Shown here in pieces: positions 1 through 8,440 of a DNA stretch of 64,000 nucleotides (the stretch's first letter is position 1; every line of letters starts with the position of its first letter). The notes below the pieces were generated by a model, which searched no databases, had not been told where the DNA came from, and saw nothing but the letters and a program-made list of their open reading frames with translations. Source of the DNA: Burkholderia pseudomultivorans (GTDB lineage: Bacteria; Pseudomonadota; Gammaproteobacteria; Burkholderiales; Burkholderiaceae); assembly GCF_902499075.1 (NCBI RefSeq), contig NZ_CABVPP010000029.1, positions 1-64,000 of the forward strand. The letters are read 5' to 3'. Both the position numbers and the translations under genes were made by a program.

Positions 1-1025
1 AAGTTGCGGCTGGCTGCGAGGGCGATGCCTAACGCGATCGCGGAGATGATGCAAACGAAGGCTGCGCGCTGCCGGGGGCTCACGCGGTCTTGGCCGGTCA
101 GGCTGGTGACGATCGTAGTGAGCGACATGCATCCGCCGTAGGAGCTCAGGGTATTGCCGGTAAGCTTGCCGCAAATCACGGCGAGCAAAACGAGCGGCCA
201 GATCGCCCCGCCGAGGGCGGCAAGGTAACCCACCTGGTCACTGCTGAACGCGGCGCCGCCGAGGGCCGCAGCGAGCGCGCCGAGGATCATCGCGACGGAG
301 CCCCCAAGCACACTGCCGAGGAACGTCCAGCCGATGGTCGCTCGTGTGGAGGTTTCCGCGGGCAGGTAGCGGGAATAGTCGGCGATGTAGGGGCCGAACG
401 TGAGCTGCCAGGAGGCCGAGATTGAGATGCCCAGCGCGAACGGCGCGGCGGCAAAGCCGTGGGTCGCAGGGATGGGCATGTTCCCGTCCGCGATGATCCG
501 GACCAGCAGGATGGCAAACGCGACACCGCTGAGCACCGCAGCTACTCGTGAGAACGCGTGGATGTACCGGTAGCCGACGATGGCGAGGGCGGTGGACATC
601 AATGCGAACACGACGGCGCCCGCTTGAGGGGAGATGTGAAACAGGGCGCTCATGGCCTGGCCACCCAGTACCAGCCCGGTGGCATAGAAGCCGACGTAGA
701 TCATCAGGGCCAGCACCAGCGGGAGGATTGCCCCGTAGTAGCCGAACTGGGCCCGACTCTGAATCATCTGCGGTACGCCGAGCTTCGGCCCTTGGGCTGA
801 ATGCAGGGACGTGAAGAAGCCGCCGACTGCGTTGCCGAGCACGATGGCGGGGATGGACCACATGGCGCTGTTCCCCAGAATTACGAACAGCGCCCCGGTC
901 ACCACTGCAGTGATGGACGTGTTGGCGGCAAACCATACGAAGAACAGGCTGCGCGGCGACCCGTGCCGTTCTTCTGGAGGAATGAAGTCAATCGAGCGGC
1001 GTTCGATGGTGGCGGTCTTCGTCAT
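1..1025 (-). CDS. NCS1-family nucleobase/cytosine permease (3' end outside window)
   Basis: This is an inner-membrane transporter of the nucleobase:cation symporter-1 family, which imports cytosine, purines, allantoin or related compounds. The reverse-strand reading frame stays open from the ATG at 1025 to the left edge, about 341 residues. It shows a polar N-terminus with IPPEERHGSPRSLFFVWFAAN and then many hydrophobic helices, including a segment ending FGPYIADYSRYLP, a typical NCS1 motif. A GGAGG lies just before the ATG. The C-terminal helices are missing because the window starts here. The divergent GntR gene probably controls it. The exact substrate cannot be read from the sequence. Confidence 0.85.
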   Translation of the reverse strand, partial: MTKTATIERRSIDFIPPEERHGSPRSLFFVWFAANTSITAVVTGALFVILGNSAMWSIPAIVLGNAVGGFFTSLHSAQGPKLGVPQMIQSRAQFGYYGAILPLVLALMIYVGFYATGLVLGGQAMSALFHISPQAGAVVFALMSTALAIVGYRYIHAFSRVAAVLSGVAFAILLVRIIADGNMPIPATHGFAAAPFALGISISASWQLTFGPYIADYSRYLPAETSTRATIGWTFLGSVLGGSVAMILGALAAALGGAAFSSDQVGYLAALGGAIWPLVLLAVICGKLTGNTLSSYGGCMSLTTIVTSLTGQDRVSPRQRAAFVCIISAIALGIALAASRN

Positions 1026-1156
1026 GGGACCTCCGGGTTGTTGGGTGAGCTTCCAGTATGCTGCCGATATATCGGTTGGATAATGGTCGTATACCCTTGC
1101 TCGACGTTGAGTTATGCTTCGTTTTTCATACCCACACCAGCGGCTGGAGGAGCGTG
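1026..1156. promoter_or_regulatory. Divergent promoter region, permease / GntR regulator
   Basis: This 131-bp spacer separates two divergent genes. It holds a perfect 12-bp palindrome, CCGATATATCGG (1064-1075), and a GTATAC core (1089-1094). FCD-type GntR proteins bind short A/T-centred palindromes, so either could be the operator. That assignment is inference. Confidence 0.45.
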
Positions 1157-1846
1157 ATGATGAACCAGGGCAAGGCCGGACAGGCCTACCAAGAGATTGA
1201 GAAGTTGATCGTGTCCGAGGAACTGGCACCGGGCACTTTGGTGTCCGAAGCCGTGCTCATGGAAAAGACGGGACTTGGCCGTACCCCGATCCGCGAGGCG
1301 CTCCAGCAACTGGCCCGAAACCGCATGGTCGAGATCCATCCCAGCCGTGGGGTACTCATTCCGCCCGCGTCAGTCGAGGCGCAACTCCGCATGCTCGAGG
1401 TGCGGCGTGTTCTTGAGGTGCTCGCCGTGCGACTGGCCTGCCATGACGCGTCCGCCATCGACCGGGCGCGCATGGAGGCCATAGTGGGTCGTCTGTCCGG
1501 GGATCCCATCCCATTGGCCGAGTACGCCGAAACGCTCAAAGACACGCACCAGATAATTGCAACAGCCGGCCACAACGAGTACCTTGCGGACGCGATGGCC
1601 CCTCTTCAAGGCCTCTCGCGCCGATTCTGGCTCGCCAATGTGCGCGACGAGGAGGACGAGATTAGAAATGGCACGACGCATCATCTCGCGATCCTGCGCG
1701 CGATCCTCGCCAGCGACCCGCAGGCCGCCGAGCAAGCCTCCCTCGCCCTGAACGATTACCTCATCGAATTCGCCTACAAAACGATTCGCCGCCCCTCGGG
1801 ATCTTTGCAAGGGGCGTTTCGGAGTGGCCGCAGGTCATTGCTCTGA
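1157..1846 (+). CDS. GntR-family transcriptional regulator (FadR/FCD subfamily)
   Basis: A DNA-binding regulator of about 229 residues. The N-terminal winged helix-turn-helix (about residues 8-75) contains the family signature GLGRTPIREALQQLARN. It is followed by an all-helical FCD effector domain that begins around LRMLEVRRVLEVLAVRLA. GGAGGAG at 1146-1152 fits an ATG at 1157 or 1160. A longer frame open from 1058 has no ribosome site and runs through the divergent promoter, so it was rejected. It most likely controls the divergent NCS1 permease. About 235 bp after its stop hold no recognisable gene. Confidence 0.85.
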   Translation: MMNQGKAGQAYQEIEKLIVSEELAPGTLVSEAVLMEKTGLGRTPIREALQQLARNRMVEIHPSRGVLIPPASVEAQLRMLEVRRVLEVLAVRLACHDASAIDRARMEAIVGRLSGDPIPLAEYAETLKDTHQIIATAGHNEYLADAMAPLQGLSRRFWLANVRDEEDEIRNGTTHHLAILRAILASDPQAAEQASLALNDYLIEFAYKTIRRPSGSLQGAFRSGRRSLL

Positions 1847-2082
1847 TGGATTGCGCGGTCGCGCTTTGCGCGTGAAATCGGGAGCATTGCGGCAACCGCT
1901 CGAAGCCCGTCTGGCGCGAATGACTGATCATGCTCGGGAAGCGGTCGTCAATGATCAGCTAAGTGTAGCGGCGGGTTTGGGTCGATTGCCGCCAATGGTC
2001 GAATTCCCGTCAAGCGCGCCGGTGCGTGCCGATACGAAGCGGCTGCCGTTGTGCAAGATGAAGCACGCTTAACTCCGACGCC

Positions 2083-2997
2083 TCAAAAAATCGACCGCCC
2101 CGAATAAGTCGTCAACCACTCCAGCGCCAGCGTCCCCGCCAACGAGTTCCCATTCGCATCGAGCCCCGGCGCCCACACGCAAACCGCCATCTCGCCGGGC
2201 AGCACCGCGACGATCCCGCCACCGACGCCGCTCTTCGCGGGCAGCCCGACCCGATACACGAAATCCCCGGCCGCATCGTAAGTGCCACAGGTCAACATCA
2301 GCGCCGACAGCCGCTTCGCCGAACTCGGATCGACGACCCGCTCGCCGGTGACCGGCGCAACACCGCCGTTCGCAAGAAACAGCGCGGCCTGCGCGAGCTC
2401 GACGCAGTTCATCGTCATGGCGCACTGCCGGCAATACGCGTCGACCACCGTTTCCGGCGGCATCTGCATGTTGCCGAAGCTCGCCATGAAATGTGCCATC
2501 GCGCGGTTGCGCTCCGCATGCTGCAGCTCCGACAGCGCGACGCGCGAATCGTAGTCGATGTCGGTGGCGCCGATCAGCCGCCGCACGAACTCGACGAGCG
2601 CCGTCTCCGCCTTCACGAACCGGCGGCACAGCACGTCGGTGACGACCAGTGCGCCGGCATTGATGAACGGATTGCGCGGCTTGCCGCGCTCGCTTTCGAG
2701 CTGCACCAGCGAATTGAATGCGGTGCCGGACGGCTCGCGGCCGACCCGTTCCCACAGCGCATCGCCCAGCAGCTGGAACGCGAGCGTGCACGCGAACAGC
2801 TTCGAGATGCTCTGGATCGAGAAACGCTCGTGCGCGTCGCCGACCGTGTAAACGTTCCCGCCGAGCGTCACGACGGCCATGCCGAACTTGTCGGCAGGCA
2901 CTTTCGCGAGTTCGGGAATGTAGTCGGCCACGCGGCCCTGGCCGATCCAGGGGGCGAGTTCGGTATGGATGCGTTCGAGTATCGGTTGGTAGTTCAT
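2083..2997 (-). CDS. glsA: Glutaminase (serine-dependent beta-lactamase fold)
   Basis: Cytoplasmic glutaminase that hydrolyses L-glutamine to glutamate and ammonia. The protein has 304 residues, the usual length of the bacterial family. It shows the catalytic Ser-x-x-Lys (S63-I-S-K66 in RFSIQSISKLFA), the FINAGALVV segment and the C-terminal KSGVGGGI motif. The start at 2997 gives MNYQPILERIHTEL, the usual beginning of the family. An upstream in-frame extension to 3096 is arginine-rich with no homology feel. In other bacteria such enzymes support glutamate supply and acid resistance. It is divergent from the two-component genes that follow, and no direct link to them is visible. Confidence 0.95.
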   Translation of the reverse strand: MNYQPILERIHTELAPWIGQGRVADYIPELAKVPADKFGMAVVTLGGNVYTVGDAHERFSIQSISKLFACTLAFQLLGDALWERVGREPSGTAFNSLVQLESERGKPRNPFINAGALVVTDVLCRRFVKAETALVEFVRRLIGATDIDYDSRVALSELQHAERNRAMAHFMASFGNMQMPPETVVDAYCRQCAMTMNCVELAQAALFLANGGVAPVTGERVVDPSSAKRLSALMLTCGTYDAAGDFVYRVGLPAKSGVGGGIVAVLPGEMAVCVWAPGLDANGNSLAGTLALEWLTTYSGRSIF

Positions 2998-3201
2998 CAC
3001 GTCAGGCGAGGGCGGCGCGCCGCCCGGATTCCGGCGAGCCCGTATGGAACCGTTTCGGCGCCGATCCGTCAAGCGCCGCGCAATATCGCGCCCCAATTTT
3101 TCAGACCGGCAAACCGGCGATCGGCAGGCGCAGTATCATGCGGTACGTTTCGGCCGATGGCCGGCGCCCGGCAGTGGAGGGCGCGGCCCCGGCTTTCCCG
3201 C

Positions 3202-3930
3202 ATGAATCGACCGTTGCCCATGTCTTTCCGCATCCTGCTCGTCGAAGACGACACCCGCTTGTCCACGCTGATTGCCGGCTATCTGCGCAAGAACGACTAC
3301 GAAGTCGACACTGTGCTGCACGGCGACGCCGCGGTGCCGGCGATCCTGTCCATGCGCCCCGATCTCGTCATTCTCGACGTGAACCTGCCAGGCAAGGACG
3401 GCTTCGAAATCTGCCGCGAGGCGCGCAAGCAGTACGACGGCGTGATCATCATGGTGACCGCGCGCGACGAGCAGTTCGACGAACTGCTCGGCCTCGAATT
3501 CGGCGCGGACGACTACGTGCACAAGCCGGTCGAGCCGCGCATCCTGCTCGCGCGGATCAAGGCGCAACTGCGCCGCGCGCCCGCACGCGTCGCGGAGGGC
3601 GCCGCACCGCAGCCGGAGCGCTACACGTTCGGCAAGTTCTCGATCGACCGCACCGACCGCAGCGTCGTGCTGCCCGACGGCAGCGTGCCGGACCTGACGT
3701 CGGCCGAATTCGACCTGCTGTGGGCGCTGGTCTGTCATGCGGGCGAAGTCGTCAGCCGCGACGACCTGATGTTGCAGCTGCGCGGCGTCGAATTCGACGG
3801 TCTCGACCGGACGATCGACGGCCGCATCTCGAAGCTGCGTCGCAAGCTGCGCGACGACGCAAGCAACCCGCAGCGGATCAAGACGATCCGCAGCAAGGGT
3901 TACCAGTTCAGCAAGCATGCGTGGGAATGA
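3202..3930 (+). CDS. OmpR/PhoB-family response regulator, RstA-like
   Basis: A response regulator of 242 residues from the ATG at 3202 (236 if translation starts at the ATG at 3220). The receiver domain has the acidic pair in LLVEDD, the phospho-acceptor Asp59 (VILDVNLPGKDG), Thr86 and Lys108. A C-terminal winged helix follows, with RTIDGRISKLRRKL and the end IRSKGYQFSKHAWE. The length, the cognate kinase and the H-box type point to RstA of the RstAB system. The kinase gene starts 52 bp downstream, so the two form an operon. Neither candidate start has a clear Shine-Dalgarno sequence. Confidence 0.9.
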   Translation: MNRPLPMSFRILLVEDDTRLSTLIAGYLRKNDYEVDTVLHGDAAVPAILSMRPDLVILDVNLPGKDGFEICREARKQYDGVIIMVTARDEQFDELLGLEFGADDYVHKPVEPRILLARIKAQLRRAPARVAEGAAPQPERYTFGKFSIDRTDRSVVLPDGSVPDLTSAEFDLLWALVCHAGEVVSRDDLMLQLRGVEFDGLDRTIDGRISKLRRKLRDDASNPQRIKTIRSKGYQFSKHAWE

Positions 3931-3982
3931 CGCCGTGCCCGCATCCGCGCGCGGGCGTTCCGTTCGCTAGCCGGAGCCCGCG

Positions 3983-5113
3983 ATGATCCGACCGACCCGT
4001 TCGCCCGCCGATGCGCACCGGCTGTCGCCGCTGCGTTACGTCAAATGGCGCTGGCTGCATTTCCGCCGCGCGTGGACCGACACGCGCGCCGACCGCATTC
4101 CGAGCTGGTCGCGCCTGTACGTGCGCACCTACCTGCACCTGCTCGGCCTCGTACTGCTGACCGCGCTGGTGCCGGCGCTGGCGCTGTGCGTCGTGCTGTC
4201 GCCGGAAGTCGTGTGGCATGCGTTCGACGCGCTGCCGGGCGACATCTGGATCGTGCTCGCGTTCGTGTTCGTCGCGCCTGCGCTCGCGGCCTACCGGTGG
4301 ATGCGGCCGGTCTGGTCGGATCTGGTGATGGTGCGCGAGCGCGCGATCGATTTCACCGGCGGGCGCTTCAACACGCGCGCGCGCGAGTCGCACAGCGTGA
4401 TCATCGGTCCGCTCGCGCGCACGCTGAACGCGCTCGCGATGCGGATGGAGCGCCTGATCGCCGCGCAGCGCGACCTGACCAACGGTATTTCGCACGAATT
4501 GCGCATGCCGCTCGCGCGCGTGCGCTTCGCGCTCGAAATGCTGCGCGAGCCCGGCTCGGCCGCCGAGTACCAGGGCGCGCTCGACAGCATCGCGCAGGAC
4601 GTGACCGAACTCGACGAACTGATCGACATGAGTCTCACCTATGCGCGCCTCGAATACAGCTCGCTGCAGTCGAAGCTCGAGATGACCGCACCCGTTGCAT
4701 GGTTCGAGCATCAGGTGAGCGATGCGCAACTGCTGTATCCGGAGCGCGCGATCGAGTCGCGCATCGCGATCGCGTCGGACCTGCGCGTGAAGATGGACCG
4801 GCGGCTGATGTCGTACGCGATGCGCAACCTGCTGCGCAACGCGAGCAAGTATGCGAAGTCGCGGATCGTCGTCGGCCTCGCGATCGAGCACGGCAATATC
4901 GGCATCTTCGTCGAGGACGACGGCCCCGGCGTGCCCGAGCACGAGCGCGAGCGGATCTTCGACGCATTCGTGCGCCTCGATCGCCGCACCGGCGGCTACG
5001 GGCTCGGCCTCGCGATCACGCGGCAGGTGCTGCACGCGCACAACGGCCGGATCGCAGTCGTCGATCCGCAGGAACTCGGCGGCGCGCGCTTCGAGATCAG
5101 CTGGCCGATCTAG
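3983..5113 (+). CDS. Sensor histidine kinase, RstB-like
   Basis: Inner-membrane sensor kinase of 376 residues. The two membrane spans (about 51-75 and 88-105) are close together, so the periplasmic sensor loop is very short. HAMP-like and dimerisation segments follow, with the phospho-accepting His171 in GISHELRMPLARVRFALEML. The ATP-binding domain has an N box (LLRNASKYA), a G1 box (EDDGPGVP) and a G2 box (GGYGLGLAI). It should phosphorylate the regulator encoded just upstream. The tiny sensor loop suggests sensing in the membrane or through a partner; that is inference. Confidence 0.9.
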   Translation: MIRPTRSPADAHRLSPLRYVKWRWLHFRRAWTDTRADRIPSWSRLYVRTYLHLLGLVLLTALVPALALCVVLSPEVVWHAFDALPGDIWIVLAFVFVAPALAAYRWMRPVWSDLVMVRERAIDFTGGRFNTRARESHSVIIGPLARTLNALAMRMERLIAAQRDLTNGISHELRMPLARVRFALEMLREPGSAAEYQGALDSIAQDVTELDELIDMSLTYARLEYSSLQSKLEMTAPVAWFEHQVSDAQLLYPERAIESRIAIASDLRVKMDRRLMSYAMRNLLRNASKYAKSRIVVGLAIEHGNIGIFVEDDGPGVPEHERERIFDAFVRLDRRTGGYGLGLAITRQVLHAHNGRIAVVDPQELGGARFEISWPI

Positions 5114-5158
5114 GCGGCGGGCGCCGCGCCCGCCGGTTCGTCGCGCACGTCGTAAGCG

Positions 5159-6781
5159 TCACCTCATCAACCCGGGCAGCCACAGCGAAATCGCCGGCAC
5201 GTAGGTCACGAGCAGCAGGAAGCCGAGCATCGCGGCGAGCCACGGCGCGACCGCGACGGTCAGCTCGGTAATGCCCATCCGCGTGATGCCGCTCGCCACG
5301 TACAGGTTGAGTCCGACGGGCGGATGGCACATGCCGACTTCCATGTTCACGACCATCAGAATGCCGAAATGAATCGGGTCGATGCCGAGCTGGCGCGCGA
5401 CCGGGAACAGGATCGGCGCCATGATCAGCACGATCGACGACGGCTCCATCACGTTGCCGGCCATCAGCAGCAGCACGTTGACGACGAGCAGGAAGCCGAT
5501 CGGCCCGAGCCCCTGGTCGAGGATCCAGCTCGCCATCTGCTGCGGGATGTTCTCCGAGGTCATCAGGAACGAGAACAGCACCGCGTTGGTGATGATGTAG
5601 AGCAGCATCGCGCTCATGCTGGCCGAGTCGAGCAGCACCTTCGGCACGCGCCTGAGCGGCAGGTCGCCGTAGACGCAGGTCGACACGAGGAACGCATAGA
5701 CCGCGCTCATCGCGGCGGCCTCGGTCGGAGTGAAGACGCCGGAGTAGATGCCGCCCATCACGACCACGATCAGCAGCAGCCCCCACACGCTTTCCCAGTA
5801 GGTGGTCCAGACCCGCTGCGCCTCGGCGCGCAGCAGCGTCGGGTGCGTGAAGCGCCGGCCGACGCGGTAGGCGACGTACAGCCACGCGAGCGCCACCGCG
5901 ACGCCGATCAGCCCGGTGCCGGCCGCGAGGCCGGGCGCGGCGGTGCGCAGCAGCAGGTACAGCAGCCCGATCAGCACCGCAGGCGGCACGACGGAGAACG
6001 CGACGCACAGCAGCAGGCCCCACAGCGCGTGGCCCGTCGCCGCGAGCGGACCGTGGCCGTCGAATTCGCGAAAGCGCGGATAGCCGTTGCGGCGCGCGAT
6101 GAACCAGGTCACGAAGCCGAGCAGCAGCGCGAGCAGGATGCCCGGCACGACGCCGGCGAGAAACAGGTCGCCGACCGACGTATTGGTGGACACCGAGTAC
6201 AGCACCATCACGATCGACGGCGGAATCAGGATGCCGAGCGAACCGGAGGTGGCGATCACGCCGGTGCCGAAGCGGTTCGGGAATCCCTGGCGAACCATCG
6301 CCGGCAGCAGGATCGAGCCGATCGCCATCACGGTCGCCGGGCTGGAGCCGGAAATCGCCGCGAACATCGCGCACGCGAGCACGCCGGCCAGCCCGAGGCC
6401 GCCATGCATGTGACCGACGATGCTGGTCGCGAACGCGATCATGCGCCGGGCGACGCCGCCGTGCGTCAGGAAGCCGCCCGCGAGGATGAAGAACGGGATC
6501 GCCATGATCTCGAAGTTCTCGATGCCGGTAAACAGCTTCAGCGCGACCGATTCGATCGGCACGGCGGTCATCGTGAACAGGTAGGTGAGCACCGTCAGGC
6601 CGAGCGCGATCGACACCGGCATGCCGGTCAGCAGCAGCCCGATCAGCAGGCAGAAGATGAACGCGCTCTTGCCGAACCCGACCAGCAGCGCGCCGAGCAG
6701 CACGACGACGATGCCGAAGATGACGCGCGTGACGCGCGGATTGCCGACCGCGGGCGCGGCGAGCGGCTGGCTCTGGCTCAT
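5159..6781 (-). CDS. dctM: TRAP transporter large permease (DctM) with a long central insertion
   Basis: Large membrane subunit of a TRAP transporter, which takes up organic acids using a sodium gradient and a periplasmic binding protein. The start at 6781 (MSQSQPLA) overlaps the dctQ stop by 4 bp. Recognisable DctM segments include GMPVSIALGLT, IPFFILAGGF, SGSSPATVMAIGSILLPAM, GILIPPSIVMVLYS and GIYSGVFTPTEAAA. The protein has 540 residues, against about 425-430 for a typical DctM. The excess lies at about residues 245-330 and is hydrophobic, with one or two possible extra membrane spans. Everything around it matches the family. It belongs to the dctP-dctQ-dctM operon on the reverse strand. 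Confidence 0.9.
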   Translation of the reverse strand: MSQSQPLAAPAVGNPRVTRVIFGIVVVLLGALLVGFGKSAFIFCLLIGLLLTGMPVSIALGLTVLTYLFTMTAVPIESVALKLFTGIENFEIMAIPFFILAGGFLTHGGVARRMIAFATSIVGHMHGGLGLAGVLACAMFAAISGSSPATVMAIGSILLPAMVRQGFPNRFGTGVIATSGSLGILIPPSIVMVLYSVSTNTSVGDLFLAGVVPGILLALLLGFVTWFIARRNGYPRFREFDGHGPLAATGHALWGLLLCVAFSVVPPAVLIGLLYLLLRTAAPGLAAGTGLIGVAVALAWLYVAYRVGRRFTHPTLLRAEAQRVWTTYWESVWGLLLIVVVMGGIYSGVFTPTEAAAMSAVYAFLVSTCVYGDLPLRRVPKVLLDSASMSAMLLYIITNAVLFSFLMTSENIPQQMASWILDQGLGPIGFLLVVNVLLLMAGNVMEPSSIVLIMAPILFPVARQLGIDPIHFGILMVVNMEVGMCHPPVGLNLYVASGITRMGITELTVAVAPWLAAMLGFLLLVTYVPAISLWLPGLMR

Positions 6782-7356
6782 GACTGCACTCCTTGCGGAA
6801 CGGGCGTGGACGGCGCGGGCGCATCGAGCCCGTCGACCTGCGCGTGATCGTGTTTCGGCAGTTCGCCGCTGCGCAGGAAGCGCAGTGCGACCTGCAGGAA
6901 GCGGAAGCACATCAGGTACGAGCCGAGCGGCACGCACAGAAACACGATCCAGCGCGGCAGTTCGAGATCGGGCGACACCTGGTCGGTGTGCGCGAGCGCC
7001 CAGACGAAACGCGCACCCAGCGTGCCGACCACGCCGGTGAACAGCGCGCCGGCCAGCAGCCCGAACACGATGCTCACGCGCCGCGCCGGCGGCTGCAGCC
7101 GGTTGATCATCACGTCGACGCCGACGTGGATGCCGGTGCGCACGCCATAGGCCGCGCCGAACTTGGCCATCCACACGAACAGGTAGATGCACAGCTCCTG
7201 CGCCCAGCTCAGGTCGAGCGCGAGCAGCCAGTCCTGCAGGTACGGGATCGCGACGCCGGACGCGTAGCGATGCATCACGGCGATGAAGATCACGAGCGTC
7301 GCCACGCCCATCAGCGTCGCGATCAGCCATTCCTCGAGGCGGTCGAGCAGTTTCAT
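6778..7356 (-). CDS. dctQ: TRAP transporter small permease (DctQ)
   Basis: Small membrane subunit of the TRAP transporter, 192 residues. It has four predicted membrane helices, beginning LEEWLIATLMGVATLVIFIAV, and the conserved WAQELCIYLFVWMAKFGAAY stretch of the DctQ family. It binds the large subunit in the inner membrane. The gene lies 20 bp after dctP, and its stop overlaps the dctM start, so the two are probably translationally coupled. Confidence 0.92.
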   Translation of the reverse strand: MKLLDRLEEWLIATLMGVATLVIFIAVMHRYASGVAIPYLQDWLLALDLSWAQELCIYLFVWMAKFGAAYGVRTGIHVGVDVMINRLQPPARRVSIVFGLLAGALFTGVVGTLGARFVWALAHTDQVSPDLELPRWIVFLCVPLGSYLMCFRFLQVALRFLRSGELPKHDHAQVDGLDAPAPSTPVPQGVQS

Positions 7357-7376
7357 GGCGGCAATCCTCGCGACGG

Positions 7377-8372
7377 CTACATCGACTGGCCGGTCGCGCG
7401 GTATACGTCGCGCACGAGATCCGCGCCGATCCGCTGTTCCTGGTCGCGATGCACCTTCGACAATGCCTTCTTCCAGTCGGCGGTCTGCGCGGGCGTCAGC
7501 GAGATCAGCTCGGTCTTGCCGGTCGCCTTGATCTTCGCGAGCGCATCGTCGTTCTCGCGTTTCGCGATTTCGTTCGCGTAGCGCGTCGCGTCGCGCATCG
7601 CGCCTTCGAGCGCGGTGCGCACGTCGTCGGGCAGCCCGCTCCAGAACTTGCGATTGACGATCACCGCGTAGCCGATATAGCCGTGATTGGAAACCGTCAC
7701 ATACTTCTGCACCTCGTTCATCCGCTGCGTGTACAGGTTCGACGGCGTGTTCTCGGTGCCGTCCACCACGCCCGTCTGCAGGCCCTGGTAGACCTCCGAG
7801 AACGCCATCACCTGCGGAATCGCATTCAATGCGCGGAACTGCGCATCGAGCACCTTCGACGACTGGATCCGCATCTTCAGGCCGCGGAAATCGGCCGGCT
7901 CGCGCAGCGGCCGGTTCGCGCTCATCACCTTGAAGCCGTTGTCCCAGTAAGCGAGGCCGGTGATGCCCTTCGATTCGAGCTTCGCCATCAGGCGCTTGCC
8001 GACCGGACCGTCGGTGACCTTGTGCAGCGCGTCGTAGCTGTCGAACAGATAGGGCAGGTCGAACAGTTCGAATTCCTTCGCACCGAGCGGCCCGAACTTC
8101 GCGAGCGACGGCGCGAGCATCTGGACCGACCCGAGTTGCAGCGCCTCGAGTTCCTCCTTATCCTTGTACAGCTGACTGTTCGGATAGACCTCCACCTTGA
8201 CGCGTCCGTTGGTGCGCGTTTCGGCGAGCTTCTTGAAGTAGTCGGCCGCCTTGCCCTTCGGCGTGTCGGCGGCCACGACATGACTGAACTTGATGACGAT
8301 CGGCTGCTGTGCGGCCGCGGCGAGCGCGAAGGCGGACAGGCACAGCCCTGTGACAACACGGCGCAGGTTCAT
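7377..8372 (-). CDS. dctP: TRAP transporter periplasmic solute-binding protein (DctP)
   Basis: Periplasmic binding protein of the TRAP system, 331 residues. A Sec signal peptide runs to about residue 22 (LCLSAFALAAAAQQ). The mature part starts with IVIKFSHVVAADTPKGKAA. The family region MRIQSSKVLDAQFRALNA contains the arginine expected to contact the substrate carboxylate. The motif EVYQGLQTGVVDGTENTP is also present. The start at 8372 is preceded by GAGGAG at a good distance. The architecture fits C4-dicarboxylates or related acids, but the exact ligand cannot be inferred. It is the first gene of the operon, divergent from the kinase and regulator that probably control it. Confidence 0.93.
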   Translation of the reverse strand: MNLRRVVTGLCLSAFALAAAAQQPIVIKFSHVVAADTPKGKAADYFKKLAETRTNGRVKVEVYPNSQLYKDKEELEALQLGSVQMLAPSLAKFGPLGAKEFELFDLPYLFDSYDALHKVTDGPVGKRLMAKLESKGITGLAYWDNGFKVMSANRPLREPADFRGLKMRIQSSKVLDAQFRALNAIPQVMAFSEVYQGLQTGVVDGTENTPSNLYTQRMNEVQKYVTVSNHGYIGYAVIVNRKFWSGLPDDVRTALEGAMRDATRYANEIAKRENDDALAKIKATGKTELISLTPAQTADWKKALSKVHRDQEQRIGADLVRDVYRATGQSM

Positions 8373-8440
8373 GGTTTGTCTCCTCGTTGAATGCTTGCCT
8401 GCACGGTCGGCAGGTGGCGCCCAGTCTCGGTTCTCGATGC

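Noticed and set aside
1847-2082. A small gene after the GntR gene (82 codons from 1824)
   Set aside because: It overlaps the regulator, has no ribosome site and no recognisable protein pattern.
8387-8440. Upstream ATG as start of the DctB-like kinase
   Set aside because: It lies 15 bp from the divergent dctP start and adds 18 residues with no family support. The ATG at 8441 leaves room for both promoters.
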